Origin: Portunus trituberculatus
Lineage: Eukaryota > Arthropoda > Malacostraca > Decapoda > Portunidae
Direction: 5' to 3'
Assembly: GCF_017591435.1 (NCBI RefSeq)
Contig: NC_059302.1
Coordinates: forward strand, 14,299,667-14,363,666
DNA length: 64,000 nt
Position 1 is the first letter of the stretch, and the number at the start of each line of letters is the position of its first letter. The notes beneath the pieces were generated by a model. That model did no database searches and was not told the origin of the DNA. It worked only from the letters and a program-made list of their open reading frames with translations. Of the stretch, positions 14,931-29,507 are shown piece after piece. Position numbers and translations under genes: made by a program.

Positions 14931-15283
14931 GACAGTAACAACACCTCGAGAGGTGGTGTTCCCAGCAACCTCAGAGCAACCTGATAGCAACCTTGTCACT
15001 GTCCCTCCAAGCGTTCATGGATGCCATTTCACTGCAGGAGGTTGCTCTGATATTGTTAAAGAATCTTGGATCCAGCTCCAGGAGCGCTAGAGACAGAGGC
15101 GGGAAGCCACCCAATCACAGCGAAGCTATCGCGTTCAGTCCCTCACCTGGCAAACTCAAACCCAGAAAATTCGCTAAAACGGATGTGGTTGTATGTTATG
15201 CGGACTTTTTGGTCTAACTTTATATAGTACGTTAAACCGGAAATTTATTAGACGAACGTTCGTTAAGCGGAGTATTACTGTAT

Positions 15284-15505
15284 ATTTATTTTTTATTTAT
15301 ACCATTTGGGCTTTTCACGGGAATTTATGGGCTAAAGAGGGTACTTTTTTGGGGTACCTCCTATCTCAAAGCCCACCCCCTAGGAAACCATTGCCCCGAG
15401 TAAGGAAGCCCAACCTACACTTGGACCGTGGACAGGATTCGAACCCGTGCGCTTGGAGACCTCGCGGACCCCAAAACTTGCACGGTTCCACTGTACCACG
15501 GCAGC
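15284..15505 (-). mobile_element. tRNA-derived SINE (family 2), minus strand
   Basis: On the minus strand the 5' part has A box TGGTACAGTGG (15488-15498) and B box GGTTCGAATCC (15435-15445). Stem-like ends GCCGTGG and CCACGGT suggest descent from a tRNA. About 150 bp of unrelated body follows, then an A/T-rich tail ending beside M5. Extra body and tail rule out a plain tRNA gene. Confidence 0.72.
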
Positions 15506-15522
15506 ACCACGGCAGCCCTCAA

Positions 15523-15551
15523 ATATATATATATATATATATATATGTATA
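15523..15551. repeat. (AT)n microsatellite left of M2
   Basis: Short TA tract that supplies the TA flank for M2. Confidence 0.9.
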
Positions 15552-16454
15552 CAGACAATCCCCGCTTCACAAAGAGGTTAAGTTTAAAAAAAAATCCTTC
15601 GTTAAGCGAACCTATTATAACAAGTTTGACCACTGACTTGAACTTCCATTGAGAGTAAACAAAGCGAGAGTGCATCATAGTACAGTAAAAGGTTTAATGA
15701 AAGTAAAAATTATGAAGTTAAACATTTAGGCAGTTTAATTTAAGTCATTATAATGTACACTAATGTATGTATGTACATAACTTTATAATGTTGATGATCT
15801 TAAATTTATGAAGGGAGGGAGACTGAAACGGGAAAGATACTAACTGACAACCTGTGGAATGTAAACAAGCGGCGCATCATTGTATTACATACAAAACTTA
15901 TGTACCACATTTCCACAAGTCTTTCCATTTTATCCACTGCAGAGTCACGAGTTCAGGTGATTCTTTTAGCTTGCAAGAAAGATACGGTTTCACCAGCCTT
16001 CTTAATAGAGTCTGCTGACTTGAAAATAGTAGACACAGTAGATAGAGTCAAGATGGTGGCGAGCAATGCTATTAGTTTTCTCGCCTTTCGTGTCTGTGAA
16101 TAATATCCAGCTTTACTTCGAGAGTAAGAGACTTCCTGGTCTTCTTAGCAACACTAGACAACACTGCAGGGCGTTTTGGTGGTAAATTGAGCAAGGAAAG
16201 ACGAGCTGGTGCTGACAATTGTTTTGAACAGGGATTATGAGTGGTGTGTGTGTTGTCCATGAGAGGCGCTGGTGTATTCAAAACCCTGTCAGCTTGTGTG
16301 ATACGGCGGGCTTTCCAAACTTGGAAAAAATTACCTTGATAAAACTTCGTTAAAGCGAGTTAGGTGTTCGTTTAATGAACAGATGGTAGTAAAGTGAAAT
16401 CTTCGTTGTAGTGAAATTTCGTTGTGTGAACCTTCGTTAAGCGAGGTTTCCATA
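15552..16454 (-). mobile_element. M2: non-autonomous Tigger/pogo-type element
   Basis: The left end CAGACAATCCCCGCTTCAC resembles M1/M3 (CAGGCAACCC). The right end CGTTAAGCGAGGTTTCC is decayed and stops at the TA that begins the next element (16457). Body homologous to M1 and M3 but without their TTGATCTTGAT-rich inserts. Confidence 0.8.
15880..16281 (-). pseudogene. M2 transposase N-terminal remnant (CENP-B-like HTH)
   Basis: The minus strand reads PPKRPAVLSSVAKKTRKSLT then LEVKLDIIHRHERRE, the clearest of the three related remnants. It matches the start of Tigger/pogo transposases (KKRK-LTLE-KL-II pattern). The homologous continuation toward AKR-TRTRDS lies at lower coordinates in a broken frame. 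No catalytic domain. Confidence 0.65.
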
Positions 16455-16740
16455 TACAGGTGTCCCTCGGTTAACGATCGACTACTTAACGATATTTCGC
16501 TCATACGATCCCTCCAAATTAATCCCTATTTTTTGGTTAACGATCGCCAAAATTCGGTTAACGATCGGATTGACCAATCGCAATCGCGATCGCAATCGCG
16601 ATCGCAGCGCCTCCATCCACCCGCGGCCCGTGCAGTAAACACACCACAGTCTTTCCCGCTGTTTTGATTGTGCAACAACAACTCTATCACGCCGCTCTAA
16701 ACTTCTTTTTGTGCTTATTTGTGATCAAGTGAACTTAGTG

Positions 16741-18720
16741 ATGGCTTCCAAGCGACCCAACGATTGTTCTCCACCGGGAGATAAGGCTAAAAATCGAGAA
16801 AGAGCATTGGCCTTGATATTAAGTTGAACATTGTGACTCGTCATGAGGGTGGTGAAGGGTAAACTCTATTGCTCGTGCCCTTGGTTTATCTCAATCAACT
16901 GTATCAACAGTTCTCCAGAAAAAGTACAAGTGAAGCAGCAGGCCAACCAAGTCACAAACCTGCACAAACACACAACAACTCGTAACAGGGAACCGATTAT
17001 GGAAAAATTGGAACGTTTGTTGAGGCTATGGATTGAAGACCACACACACCGCCGCATGCCTCTTTCTACCCAACTCGTTACTACTAAGGCACTGAGCCTG
17101 TGGGAGGACCTGAAACCAGAATTCAACATAGGCGAGACAGTGTCCTTCAAGGCCAGTAAGGGGTGGTTTGAACGTTTCAAACATCGTGGGAGTCTACACA
17201 ACCTCAAGGTTAGTGGGAGGCAGCGAGTTCGATCAACTCCGCTGCAAACGCCTTCAAGCCTTTGCTTAAAGAGCGCATCGAGGAAGGAGGTTATTCAGCC
17301 AAGCAGGTTCTAAACTTTGACGAGACAGGCCTGTATTGGAAGAAGATGTCATCGAGAACGTTTATAGCAAAGGAGGAGAAGTCGGCACCAGGATTCAAGG
17401 CATCTAAAGACAGGTTAACATTATTGGTGGGGGGGAATGCCGCTGGTGATCTTAAGCTTAAACCATGCCTTATTTACCATTCCCAAAACCCAAGAGCTCT
17501 GTCTGGCTATATTAAGGAATATTTGCCCGTAGTATGGAAGGCAAACAAAAGGGTGGATGACGACTGTTATCATGCAAAGTTACGTGACAGGATACCTCTC
17601 CAAATTCCTAAAAGAATATGCTGCCCAAAACAACATTGCTAACAGATTTCTCTTGCTGTGTGACAACGCCCCAGCCACCCAGAGAGCATGAATGACTGGG
17701 CAGATAATATTGAGGTCATGTTTATGCCCCAAACACAACTGCCCTCATCCAGCCGATGGACCAAGGAGTCATCGCTACTTTCAAGGCCTATTACCAGCGG
17801 CGCACCATGAAACAGCTGTTGGCCTGCATTGACACCCCTGACAAGCCGACCATGAAACAATTTTGGAAGGATTATAACATTAAAAGGGATCGACAACATC
17901 GACGAGTCATGGAAGGAGGTGTCCAAGTCGGCAATGAATGGATGTTGGCGTAATTTGTGGCCTGAGTGCGTGGAACGTAAACAGGAAGTCCCTGTCGATG
18001 TTACAGCAGTAAGGAAAGACATCGCTCATATCTCCCATAAGGCAGGCTTCAATGAGGTGGACGAGAATGACGACAAGAACTGCTGGACAGTCATTCTGAG
18101 CCTCTCTCCAACGACGACCTCATGGAGTTGGAGAAACAAAATACTTTGGAGGAAATGGAGGAGGACAAGGAGCCTGAAAGAACCCTCTCCGTCAAGATTT
18201 TCGAGGAGATTTTAATCATATTAACCAGGCCATACATCTTCTCCAGGAGAATGACCCCAACCCAAACCGAAGTAATGGCGTGACTAATGCTATAGAAAAT
18301 GACATGAAAGTGTATAAAGAACTATTTGAGGCAAAGAAAAGGATGGCAAAACAGACAGTCATCTCATCTTTCTTCAAACCACTCACCGCCCAAGCAACCC
18401 CATCCACATCCCAAGCAACCCCATCTACCGATCAAGCAACTCCATCCACCTCCCAAGCTACCCCATCCACCTCAAAAGCAATCCCATCTACTTCCATAGG
18501 AGTCATCTCGTCAGACTTCAAAGTTCGTCCTGCTACCTCGAAAAACTCCACCCACTTCCAAAACAACTCCATCCACCTCCAAAACAACTCCACCCACATC
18601 CAATCTATCCTTCACATCCACCGTAACCTTGAGTGACGATGAGGAGAGCCTGGATGACCCACCCCCACTGGAAAACGTATTCTCTCAAGAATTTGAAGGG
18701 TTTGAAGCAGCTGACCGAGT
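16741..18720 (+). pseudogene. Tigger-type transposase (CENP-B HTH + DDE_1), frameshifted
   Basis: It starts at ATG 16741 (MASKRPNDCSPPGDK). An N-terminal psq-type HTH follows after a frameshift near 16830 (IKLNIVTRHEGGE, LGLSQSTVSTVL), then the CENP-B/Tc5-type HTH (EKLERLLRLWIEDH to SKGWFERFKHR). The DDE_1 catalytic core has Asp in LNFDETGLYW (17319), Asp in LLLCDNAPA (17662) and Asp in IQPMDQGVI (17759), a DDD triad as in pogo-group transposases. The C-terminal part carries PSTSQAT-like repeats (about 18385-18600) and an acidic end. At least four frameshifts are needed, so it is inactive. Confidence 0.88.
18385..18605 (+). repeat. Short coding tandem repeats (ATPSTSQ-type) in the transposase tail
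   Basis: About five units of CAAGCAACCCCATCCAC-like 21-bp repeats, followed by several AAAACAACTCCAC-type 18-bp units, encode a Thr/Ser/Pro-rich tail. Confidence 0.8.
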
Positions 18721-18998
18721 TTGGGTCGGGTGTGGGCATGATGAGATTTAATCCTCCAAGGCCCTGTGTCCCCTCGGGGGGCACAAAACAACACACTACG
18801 CATATCACATCCACTCCTCAAGGTAAGTACTACCAATTCTAAAGGTGTAAATAACAACTAACAACATAGAAAGTGTCGCTTATTTACGCATCGCGAAATA
18901 CATGTATGTAGTTGATAATTTCAAATCCCTCAGTTAGCGATCGTTTCGGTTAGCGATCTGTTTTTGGGAAACGTAACCCTATCGTTAACCAAGGATAC

Positions 18999-20358
<1,360 letters not shown>

Positions 20359-20434
<76 letters not shown>
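20359..20434. repeat. (AT)n microsatellite right of M3
   Basis: About 37 TA units. Confidence 0.95.
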
Positions 20435-20438
<4 letters not shown>

Positions 20439-21334
20439 TCTAACAAATGCATGACTATTGTTTATATACCTATATTATTAGAACTATAATGTATAAATAT
20501 GAATTCTGAGAAAAAAAACAGGTATCTCTATATTTCCACTATGTCCTACCCAACCACCAGCACTTTCTGCTGGGTTGATATGTAGATGAAAATAAAATGC
20601 TCTGGTTTTAGTTTCCATTTCAAAGGAACTTCTTTACATACTCAAGTTAATTATGTACATTTAACTTTCATTAAATTCTTCAACTATTCCATTCTCTTTA
20701 TTGGCTGAAAATCAGGTTAGATTTTAAATTGTTTCTGTTCCTCTTATGAGTATTTTAAAGATTTAATATTATAAATAACTGTCACCTATAATAATATTTG
20801 ATTTATTATTATGAGTAAATATCATCTACGATATTGTGAACATCTATCAATAACAAGTTCATGTCACTTTCATTCATGATATATATTGCCTTGTCAATTG
20901 AAGACATGAAACTTTATGTGAACAAATAAAAAGTCAAGGGCAACATTGTTTCCTTTCCCTCTATTCCAGTGAACATGGTCTAGGGGAAGTCTTGCACCAC
21001 ATTGGTTAATGCTAATGTTTTCTACTAATTTATTCAATCTAGAATATTTGAGAGTGAAATTGCTTTGAGGGAGATCACATTGCCAAGGTAATTTTGAAAT
21101 CTGTCATATTTACCATGTCAATTTAAAGGAAAACTTACAACACTGTGGTTCTAAACCACAGTTGACCAACTAAAAACATACCACAGAAGAGGCTAGTTGT
21201 GGTTAAATGTAACTTTCATTTGTTAATCTAAACAAATTTTAATTCTTATAATAAACATCAGTATCTGATTGGTGTGCAATCTGGTTATGGTTTGTGTTTG
21301 AAGGACTAAAAGAAGTTTCTTCAGTAAATACAAA
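20435..21334. other. Intronic sequence, nothing recognised
   Basis: AT-rich, no coding or TIR signal. A short inverted pair (AACCACAGTTGACCAAC / GTTGTGGTTAAATG) lies at 21155-21215. Confidence 0.5.
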
Positions 21335-21594
21335 GTACTAAACACCTACCGAAATGATAATTTACTCTCAGCGAGGTCTAATAGCACTAGTTCAGGGGGT
21401 GCTAAGAACTCTCCATTAAAGCTAGTTGTAATCTCACTGAACATTTCCCTTTGTGTCTCACAACTCAAGCGGGCAGTCATAACCTGCCCTCTAAAGACAA
21501 CTCTCCTACTTCTCATAAAACTACATAAACTTACGACACAGACACCCTTCACTTAAAATAAAAAATTAAAAAAATGGCAACTCCACATCCAGCC

Positions 21595-22795
21595 TCAGAG
21601 TTCTCTTCTGGGTAGGGGACCAGAAATGTTCCAAAGTCGGACTGCTCTCTTGTTGGTAACCCAAAATGTCTTGACACCTCCCTCAGCTTTTTCTTTATTA
21701 ACTTCTGCAACATTTGCAGATCTAATTTTCAATCTGTAGAACACCACATCTCTTCTACTAAACCTCATCTTCTTTTCCTTACTGAAACACACCTGCCTGA
21801 GGCAACTGACAGTAACCTCTTTTCTGTTTCCTCTTACTTTCTCAATTCTCATTTTCATTCCAAAGCTGGTTGTTGTGTCTATGTGCACAACGACTTAACT
21901 TATTCTAGTGCCCATGCTCTTGAATCTTTAGAGTTTTCCACCACCTGGCTTCAACTCAACAGTCACTCTCTAACTAAATTCATCTGTGCTGTCTCTCTCC
22001 CCTAACTCCTCTGACTACAGCAAATTCTTTGACTATTTAACTTCCAAAGTGGAACACATTCTGTCCCTCTACCCTTTCGTGGAGATCTCCGTCCTTGGAG
22101 ATTTCAATGTTCACCACCGGCTTTGGCTTTCCTTTTCCTTCACTGACCATCCTGGTGAACTAGCCCTCAGCTTTGCTATCCTCCATGACCTAGAACAACT
22201 GGTACAACACCCTATTCGCATCCCTGACCATCTTGGAGATATGCCCAACATTCTTGATCTTTTCTTCACCTCTAATCCTTATGCTTATGCTGTTACCCCA
22301 TCTTCTTCATTGGGCTCTTCCGATCACAATCTCATTTTTGTATCTTGTCCTATTTCTCCAATCTCTCCTCAGGATCCCCCAAAGCGGAGGTGCCTCTGGC
22401 ATTTCACCTCTGCCAGATGGGGGGACCTGAGGAGGTATTATGCTGATTTTAACTGGAATGATTACTGTTTTCTTGTCAGAGACCCATCTCTGTGTGCTGA
22501 ACGCATAACGGAGGTGATAGTGTCTGGCATGGAGACATACATTCCTCATTCTTTTTCTCAACCTAAACCTTCTAAACCTTGGTTTAACACAGCCTGTTCT
22601 CGTGCTATACTTGATAGAGAGGTTGCCCACAAAAGGTACTTGAGTCTTCCATTTGCAGAATCTCATGCACTTTATATTTCTGCCCAGAATCATGCCAAGT
22701 CTGTTCTTCAACTTACCAAACACTCCTTCATAAATAGAAAATGTCAAAATCTTTCAAGGTCTAACTCCTCTCATGACTTGTGGCATTTGGCCTAA
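21595..22795 (+). pseudogene. LINE J2 endonuclease region
   Basis: The main open block 21986-22795 has AP endonuclease motifs SVLGDFNVHHRLW (about 22088-22125), NILDLFFTSNP and LGSSDHNLIF (about 22309-22340). It continues through the connector KPWFNTACSRAILDREVAHKR. The upstream part with the catalytic Glu region (LLFLTETHL-like) is broken by stops. Confidence 0.8.
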
Positions 22796-22839
22796 AACAT
22801 CTCCAATAACTTTACTTCTTCATCTTTCCATCCTTATTT

Positions 22840-24470
22840 GATCCTGATGCCACCAGTGCCATCTCATCTGTCTCTAAAGTTGAACTCTTCTCTCAAACCT
22901 TTGATAAAAACTCCACCTTGGATGATTCTGGGCTTGTCCCTCCCTCTCCTCCTCCTTCTGACTATTTCATGTTTTCAATCAAAATTCTTAGTAATGATGT
23001 TTTCCATGCCCTCGCTGGCCTAAACCCTCGGAAGGCTTATGGACCTGATGGGGTCCCTCCTACTGTTCTCAAAAACTATGCTTCTGTGTTTGCACCTTGC
23101 CTGGCTAAACTCTTTCAACTATGCCTATCAACTTTTACCATTCCTTCTTGCTGGAAGTTTGCCTACATTCAGCCTGTTCCTAAAAAGGATGACTGTTATA
23201 ATCCCTCAAACTACTATCCTTTAGCTTTAATCTCTTGTTTGTCTAAAGTTTTTTTTTTTATCTATCCTCAATAGAAGGACTCTTCGACATCTGTCACTCT
23301 ACAATTTTCTATCTGATCGCCAGTATGGCTTCCGTCAAGGTTGCTTTACTGGTGATCTTTTGGTGTTCCTTATTAAGTCCTCTTTTAAAGATTTTGGTGA
23401 AACTTTTGCTGTAGCATTAGACATGTCAAAAGCTTTTGAGAGAGTCTGGCACAAAGCTTTGATTTCCAAACTGCCCTCCTATGGTTTCAATCCTTCTCTC
23501 TGCAACTTTATCTCAAGTTTCCATTCCAACCGTTCTATTGCAGCCGTGGTAGACAGTCACTGTTCTTCTAAATTCATTAACAATAGTGTTCCTCATGGTT
23601 CTGTCATATCACCCACTCTCTTTCTATTATTCATTAATGACCTGACCAAACTTCTTGCCCTATCTACTCCTACGCATATGATACCACCCTATATCTTTCC
23701 ACATCCTTTCAGAGACGACCAACCCTTCAGGAAGTCAACAGATCATGCAGTGACGCCACAGAGCACCTGACTTCTGATCACTCTAAGATTTCTGATTGGG
23801 GCAGAGAAAACTTAGTTGTTTTCAATACCTCAAAAACTCAATTCCTCCATCTATCAACTTGACATAACCTTCCAGACAACTATCCCCTCTTTTTCAATAA
23901 CACTCAACTGTTTCCCTCTCCCACACTGAATATCCTTGGTCTGTCCTTCACTCATAATCTTAACTGGAAACTTCACATCTCATCTCTTGCTAAAACAGCT
24001 TCTATGAAGTTAGGCATTCTGCGGCGTTTTTCTCACCCCTCTAACTGCTAACTCCGTACAAGGGCCTTATCCATCCTTGTATGGAGTATTCTTTGCATGT
24101 TGGGTGAGAGGAGGGGGGGGGTTCCACTCATACAGCTTCATTAGATAAGGTGGAATCAAAAGCTTTTCATCTCATCAACTCTCCTCCTCTGACTGGCTGT
24201 CTTCAGCCTCTTTCTCACCACCGAAATGTTGCATTTCTTTCTATCTTTTCATTGCTATTTTCAAGCTAACTGTTCTACTGATCTTGCTAACAGCATGTCT
24301 CCCTTCCTCCTGCAGCCTTGCTTCATAAGGCTTTCTTCTTCCTCTCATCCCTATTTTGTCCAACCCTCTAATACAAGAGTTAACCAGTATTCTCAACCAT
24401 TCATACCTTTCAGTGGTAAATTCTGGAACTCCCTGCCTGCTTCTGTATTTCCATATTCCTACAACTAAAC
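22840..24470 (+). pseudogene. LINE J2 reverse transcriptase
   Basis: GLNPRKAYGPDGVPPTVLKN, CWKFAYIQPVPKKDD, DRQYGFRQG (frameshifted), FAVALDMSKAFERVWHKALI (motif A) and VPHGSVISPTLFLLFINDL (motif B, His for Gln). The YADD region is broken by a frameshift near 23660-23700. C-terminal parts KTQFLHLST, NILGLSFTHN and FIPFSGKFWNSLPASVF follow. A Jockey-superfamily RT; inactive. Confidence 0.82.
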
Positions 24471-24640
24471 TTCTTTTAAGAGAGAGGTGTCAATACATTT
24501 GTACCAGGCTTTTGACTAATTCTTTTGAAACTTTTTTTTGGAGACTGCAATTCCAGTGGGCCTTTTTTTTCTAATATTTTTTTTGCCCTTGGCAGTTCTC
24601 CCTCCTACATAAAAAAAAAAGAAAGAAAAAAAACGTAACG

Positions 24641-25306
24641 ATCTTCCTGTATCTCCTTGTTTTACCTCAACTTTATCTACCAAAAATATATTAACTATGT
24701 ACACATTATTTCTTATTATAAGTGCAATTCCTAATCAAGTGCTATACACTATACAGATGGATCATAACTATAGGAAAAAATATGGTAATTCCAAAATACT
24801 AAAAAAAAAAAAAAACTAATTTTACAATGCATGTACCTGATTATGATTCAGACTATGTTACCAGATGTTATTGCCATTCAGCATATTCCCTTGAATTAAC
24901 TAGATGGAAGAGGGATAATAGAGAGGAGATCCATAAAATGGGTGCATTTATATCATAAAAAAGCAGTGTATTGCCAAAGCCTAAGCCTAAAAAATAAAAG
25001 AATGCCTTAGAGAAAAAGCAATAAGATCAATGTGGTTTACAAAATCCCGAAAATGCAATTACAATTTCAAATCACCAGTAAGGAGAATACTATCACTATG
25101 ATAAAGCCTTGAAGGATATACTTATACAACAGTCCGATGCAAAATGGTATTCATTACACATTTTCTTCCTACTCTCCAATATGATAATTTTTCCTAGTGT
25201 GTAGATTGCAAATTTTTATGCGGTCAAAATGAGTTGCACTTCAAAAAGAGAACTAGGACCAGCACTCATTCTATGATGTGGATGGCATTTCATTAAAAAT
25301 ATTTAC
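24641..25306. other. Intronic sequence, nothing recognised
   Basis: AT-rich intron immediately 3' (minus-strand sense) of the 25.3-kb BSDC1 exon. No repeats with clear boundaries. Confidence 0.5.
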
Positions 25307-25594
25307 CTGTTGATGAGGGTGAGGGCTTACTGGATGTCTCTGAAGTTTTACTTAAATCCACTTTCAACTCTTCTAATAATTTTATGCCAGTATTTGACTG
25401 AATTTCAGACGGAACTGAATTTTTCTTTGAAGAAATAGATGCTTCCTTATCTGATGGCATTTGAGTTTTATCACACACTGTACTGTCAGTACCAGACTTT
25501 TTTCTGTTATTCTCTTCACATTCTCTCTCGTAGTCTTCTAGGAGCTGGGCTTGTACCTCCTCTGGAATTTCTACGTCTCCTCCAAAGTCCTCAT
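25307..25594 (-). CDS. BSDC1: BSDC1 internal exon (post-BSD acidic/Ser-rich region)
   Basis: A minus-strand open frame of 288 bp is bounded by acceptor ATGCAG and donor CAG/GTAAAT. It reads DEDFGGDVEIPEEVQAQLL, then a Glu/Lys-rich stretch and a Ser/Thr-rich tail. Joined to the phase-1 end of the exon at 58121-58253 it gives VWDE-DEDFGGDVEIPEE without a break, which is typical of the acidic segment following the BSD domain. It starts and ends in phase 1. An alternative acceptor at 25618 (ATTAG) keeps the same frame, adds eight residues, and has a better pyrimidine tract. The exon is isolated by introns of 32.5 kb upstream and about 25 kb downstream, both filled with mobile elements. Assignment rests on the frame-perfect join and position. 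Confidence 0.75.
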
Positions 25595-26141
25595 CTGCAT
25601 GGGGCACCAGCACACCAGCTAATATTACTTCCTCACATAATAAGAACAATAGCTACTTAACAGCTGCATTAAAATACTAGGCAAAGTAAATGAAGCTTTA
25701 TTGAGGCTTCAACAGTAAATGGCAACAGTAGTATAAAGTGCATAATGCAAGCTGCCAAGCTGTTAGAAATAAGTAAAGTACTAGAGCAGAGCTGCAATAC
25801 AGAAATAATAAATACAACCTATGGCACACATACAAGGGAAAAATACCATGAAAATAAAAGAGAAACATGTAGAAAATGTGTAGATTTTTAAGATCTGTAA
25901 CAAAATTACATCAGATGAAGTTATCCACTTATAATATGTTTTTATGCATTTGAAATCCCCAGTATATTAAGCTTTCAGTGCCCATCCCCCAAAACTTTAC
26001 TCCTGAATGGCATTTACTAAAATTTGGTTTGTCTTTCTCTTATCATATTTAATGATGTTTAAAATACCTATGTAACACTCTGATAATAAAAATGCTGAAT
26101 ATTCTTAACATTTCTTAGTGTATCACAAGACTAAATAATAA

Positions 26142-26149
<8 letters not shown>
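25595..26149. other. Intronic sequence upstream of the BSDC1 exon
   Basis: Contains the acceptor and a weak pyrimidine tract of that exon on the minus strand; nothing else recognised. Confidence 0.5.

Positions 26150-26219
<70 letters not shown>
26150..26219. repeat. (AT)n microsatellite
   Basis: About 35 TA units. Confidence 0.95.
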
Positions 26220-28220
<2,001 letters not shown>

Positions 28221-28238
28221 TTTTTTTTTTTTTTTTTT

Positions 28239-29453
28239 GTGTGTAGTGTATTCACCTAGTTGTATTCACCTAGTTGTAATTTTACAGGGCCTGGGTATCA
28301 TACTCGTGTGGCCCCGTCTCCATATCTACACACATCCAACTTTCCTTTAAAACTATGCACACTCCTTGCTGACACCACCTCCTCACTCAAACCATTCCAC
28401 ACCTCCACACATCTTTGTGGGAAACTATATTTTTCACATCCTTCAAGCATATTCCTTGGCTATCTTTTTACTATGCGATCTTGTAGTTCTACTTAAGTTT
28501 TCCTCTCTCAACATCATTTGCTCATTATCCACTTCATCCAGTCCATTCAACAGTTTATAAACCTGTATTAAATCTCCTCTTTCTCTTCTTTGTTCCAAGG
28601 TAGGCAAATTCATTTCTTTTAATCTCTCCTCATAGGTCATTTCTGCCAATTCCGGAACCATTTTTGTTGCCATTCTCTGCAATCTCTCCAACTTCCTTAT
28701 ATGCTTCTTTTTATAAGGGGACCAGACCACTCCAGCATATTCCAATCTTGGTCTAATTACCATACTAATTAATTTCTTCATCATATCTTTATCCATATAA
28801 TGGAAGGCTAATCCAATATTTTTATCAAATTATACGTTTCTCCAAACATCTTATCAATATGAGCCTCAAACTGCCCATGGTCTTGTATTATCACTCCCAA
28901 ATCCTTTTCCTTTTCCACCTTTTTCAACACTACTTCTTCACCCATCTTATATGACCCTCTTGGCCGTCTTCCACTCTTTCCCATCTCCATCACATGACTT
29001 TTGCTCAGATTAAATTCCATTTGCCACCTCTTGCTCCACTCCCAAATCTTATCCAGGTCTGCCTGTAAAATTTCACAATCTTCTTCACTCTTCACACACC
29101 TACACAACTTCGCATCATCCGCAAACAAATTAATATAACTGTTTACTCCCTCTGGCATGTCATTTATATATACCAGGAAAAGTATTGGTGCCAGCACTGA
29201 GCCTTGTGGGACTCCACTCTCCACCACCAACCAGTCCGACCTTGCATCCCTCATTACTGTTCTCATCTCCCTCCATCTCAAGTAGTTTTCCATCCACTTT
29301 AACACTTTTCCTTTCAGTCCTCCATAAATCTCTACTTTCCATAACAGTCTCTCGTGAGGTACCTTGTCAAAAGCTTTCTTTAAATCCAAATATACACAGT
29401 CCATCCATCCCTCTCTCTCCTGTATTTTGTCAATCACTCTTGAATAAAAGCTC
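28239..29453 (-). mobile_element. LINE P8, diverged P-type copy, 5'-truncated
   Basis: The 3' end carries two CACCTAGTTGTATT units and GTAATTTTACAGGGCCTGGG. Minus-strand RT spans motif A to the C-terminus. Distinct subtype from P2-P7 by sequence. Its 5' truncation abuts a (GT)4 that precedes the 3' end of Q2. Confidence 0.87.
28443..29437 (-). pseudogene. LINE P8 reverse transcriptase, motif A onward
   Basis: Open from YLDLKKAFDKVPHERLLWK through VESGVPQGSVLAPILFLVYI and LFADDAKLCR (both Asp intact) to KMFGETYNLIKILD. A frame break near 28808 precedes RPRLEYAGVVWSPYKKK and MNLPTLEQRRERGD. The longest intact catalytic palm among the P-type copies here, but lacking its N-terminal half and endonuclease. 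Confidence 0.85.
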
Positions 29454-29507
29454 AGTGTGTGTATTTACCTAATTGTATTTACCTAATTGTAACATACGGG
29501 AAAGGAG

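Larger units (their letters stand above)
21335..24640 (+). mobile_element. LINE J2, polyA-type Jockey-like element, plus strand
   Basis: The 5' leader (about 21335-21575) matches that of J3 (ACACCTACC, ATATCACTAGTTCAGG-type motifs). Endonuclease 21600-22480, RT 22900-24470, 3' end TTTGCCCTTGGCAG and A-rich tail at about 24610-24635. No separate ORF1 is visible between leader and endonuclease. Multiple frameshifts and stops. Confidence 0.85.

Noticed and set aside
15430..15505. Possible functional tRNA gene
   Set aside because: A and B boxes and stem-like ends are present, but the sequence continues into a non-tRNA body with an A/T tail. A SINE fits better.
22307..22747. 146-codon minus-strand frame
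   Set aside because: Antisense shadow of the LINE J2 endonuclease. Similar shadows occur opposite all LINE blocks and were left out.
25595..25649. Extension of the 25.3-kb exon up to the upstream in-frame ATG
   Set aside because: The ATG lies in the intron before the acceptor; conserved sequence and phase support an internal exon instead.
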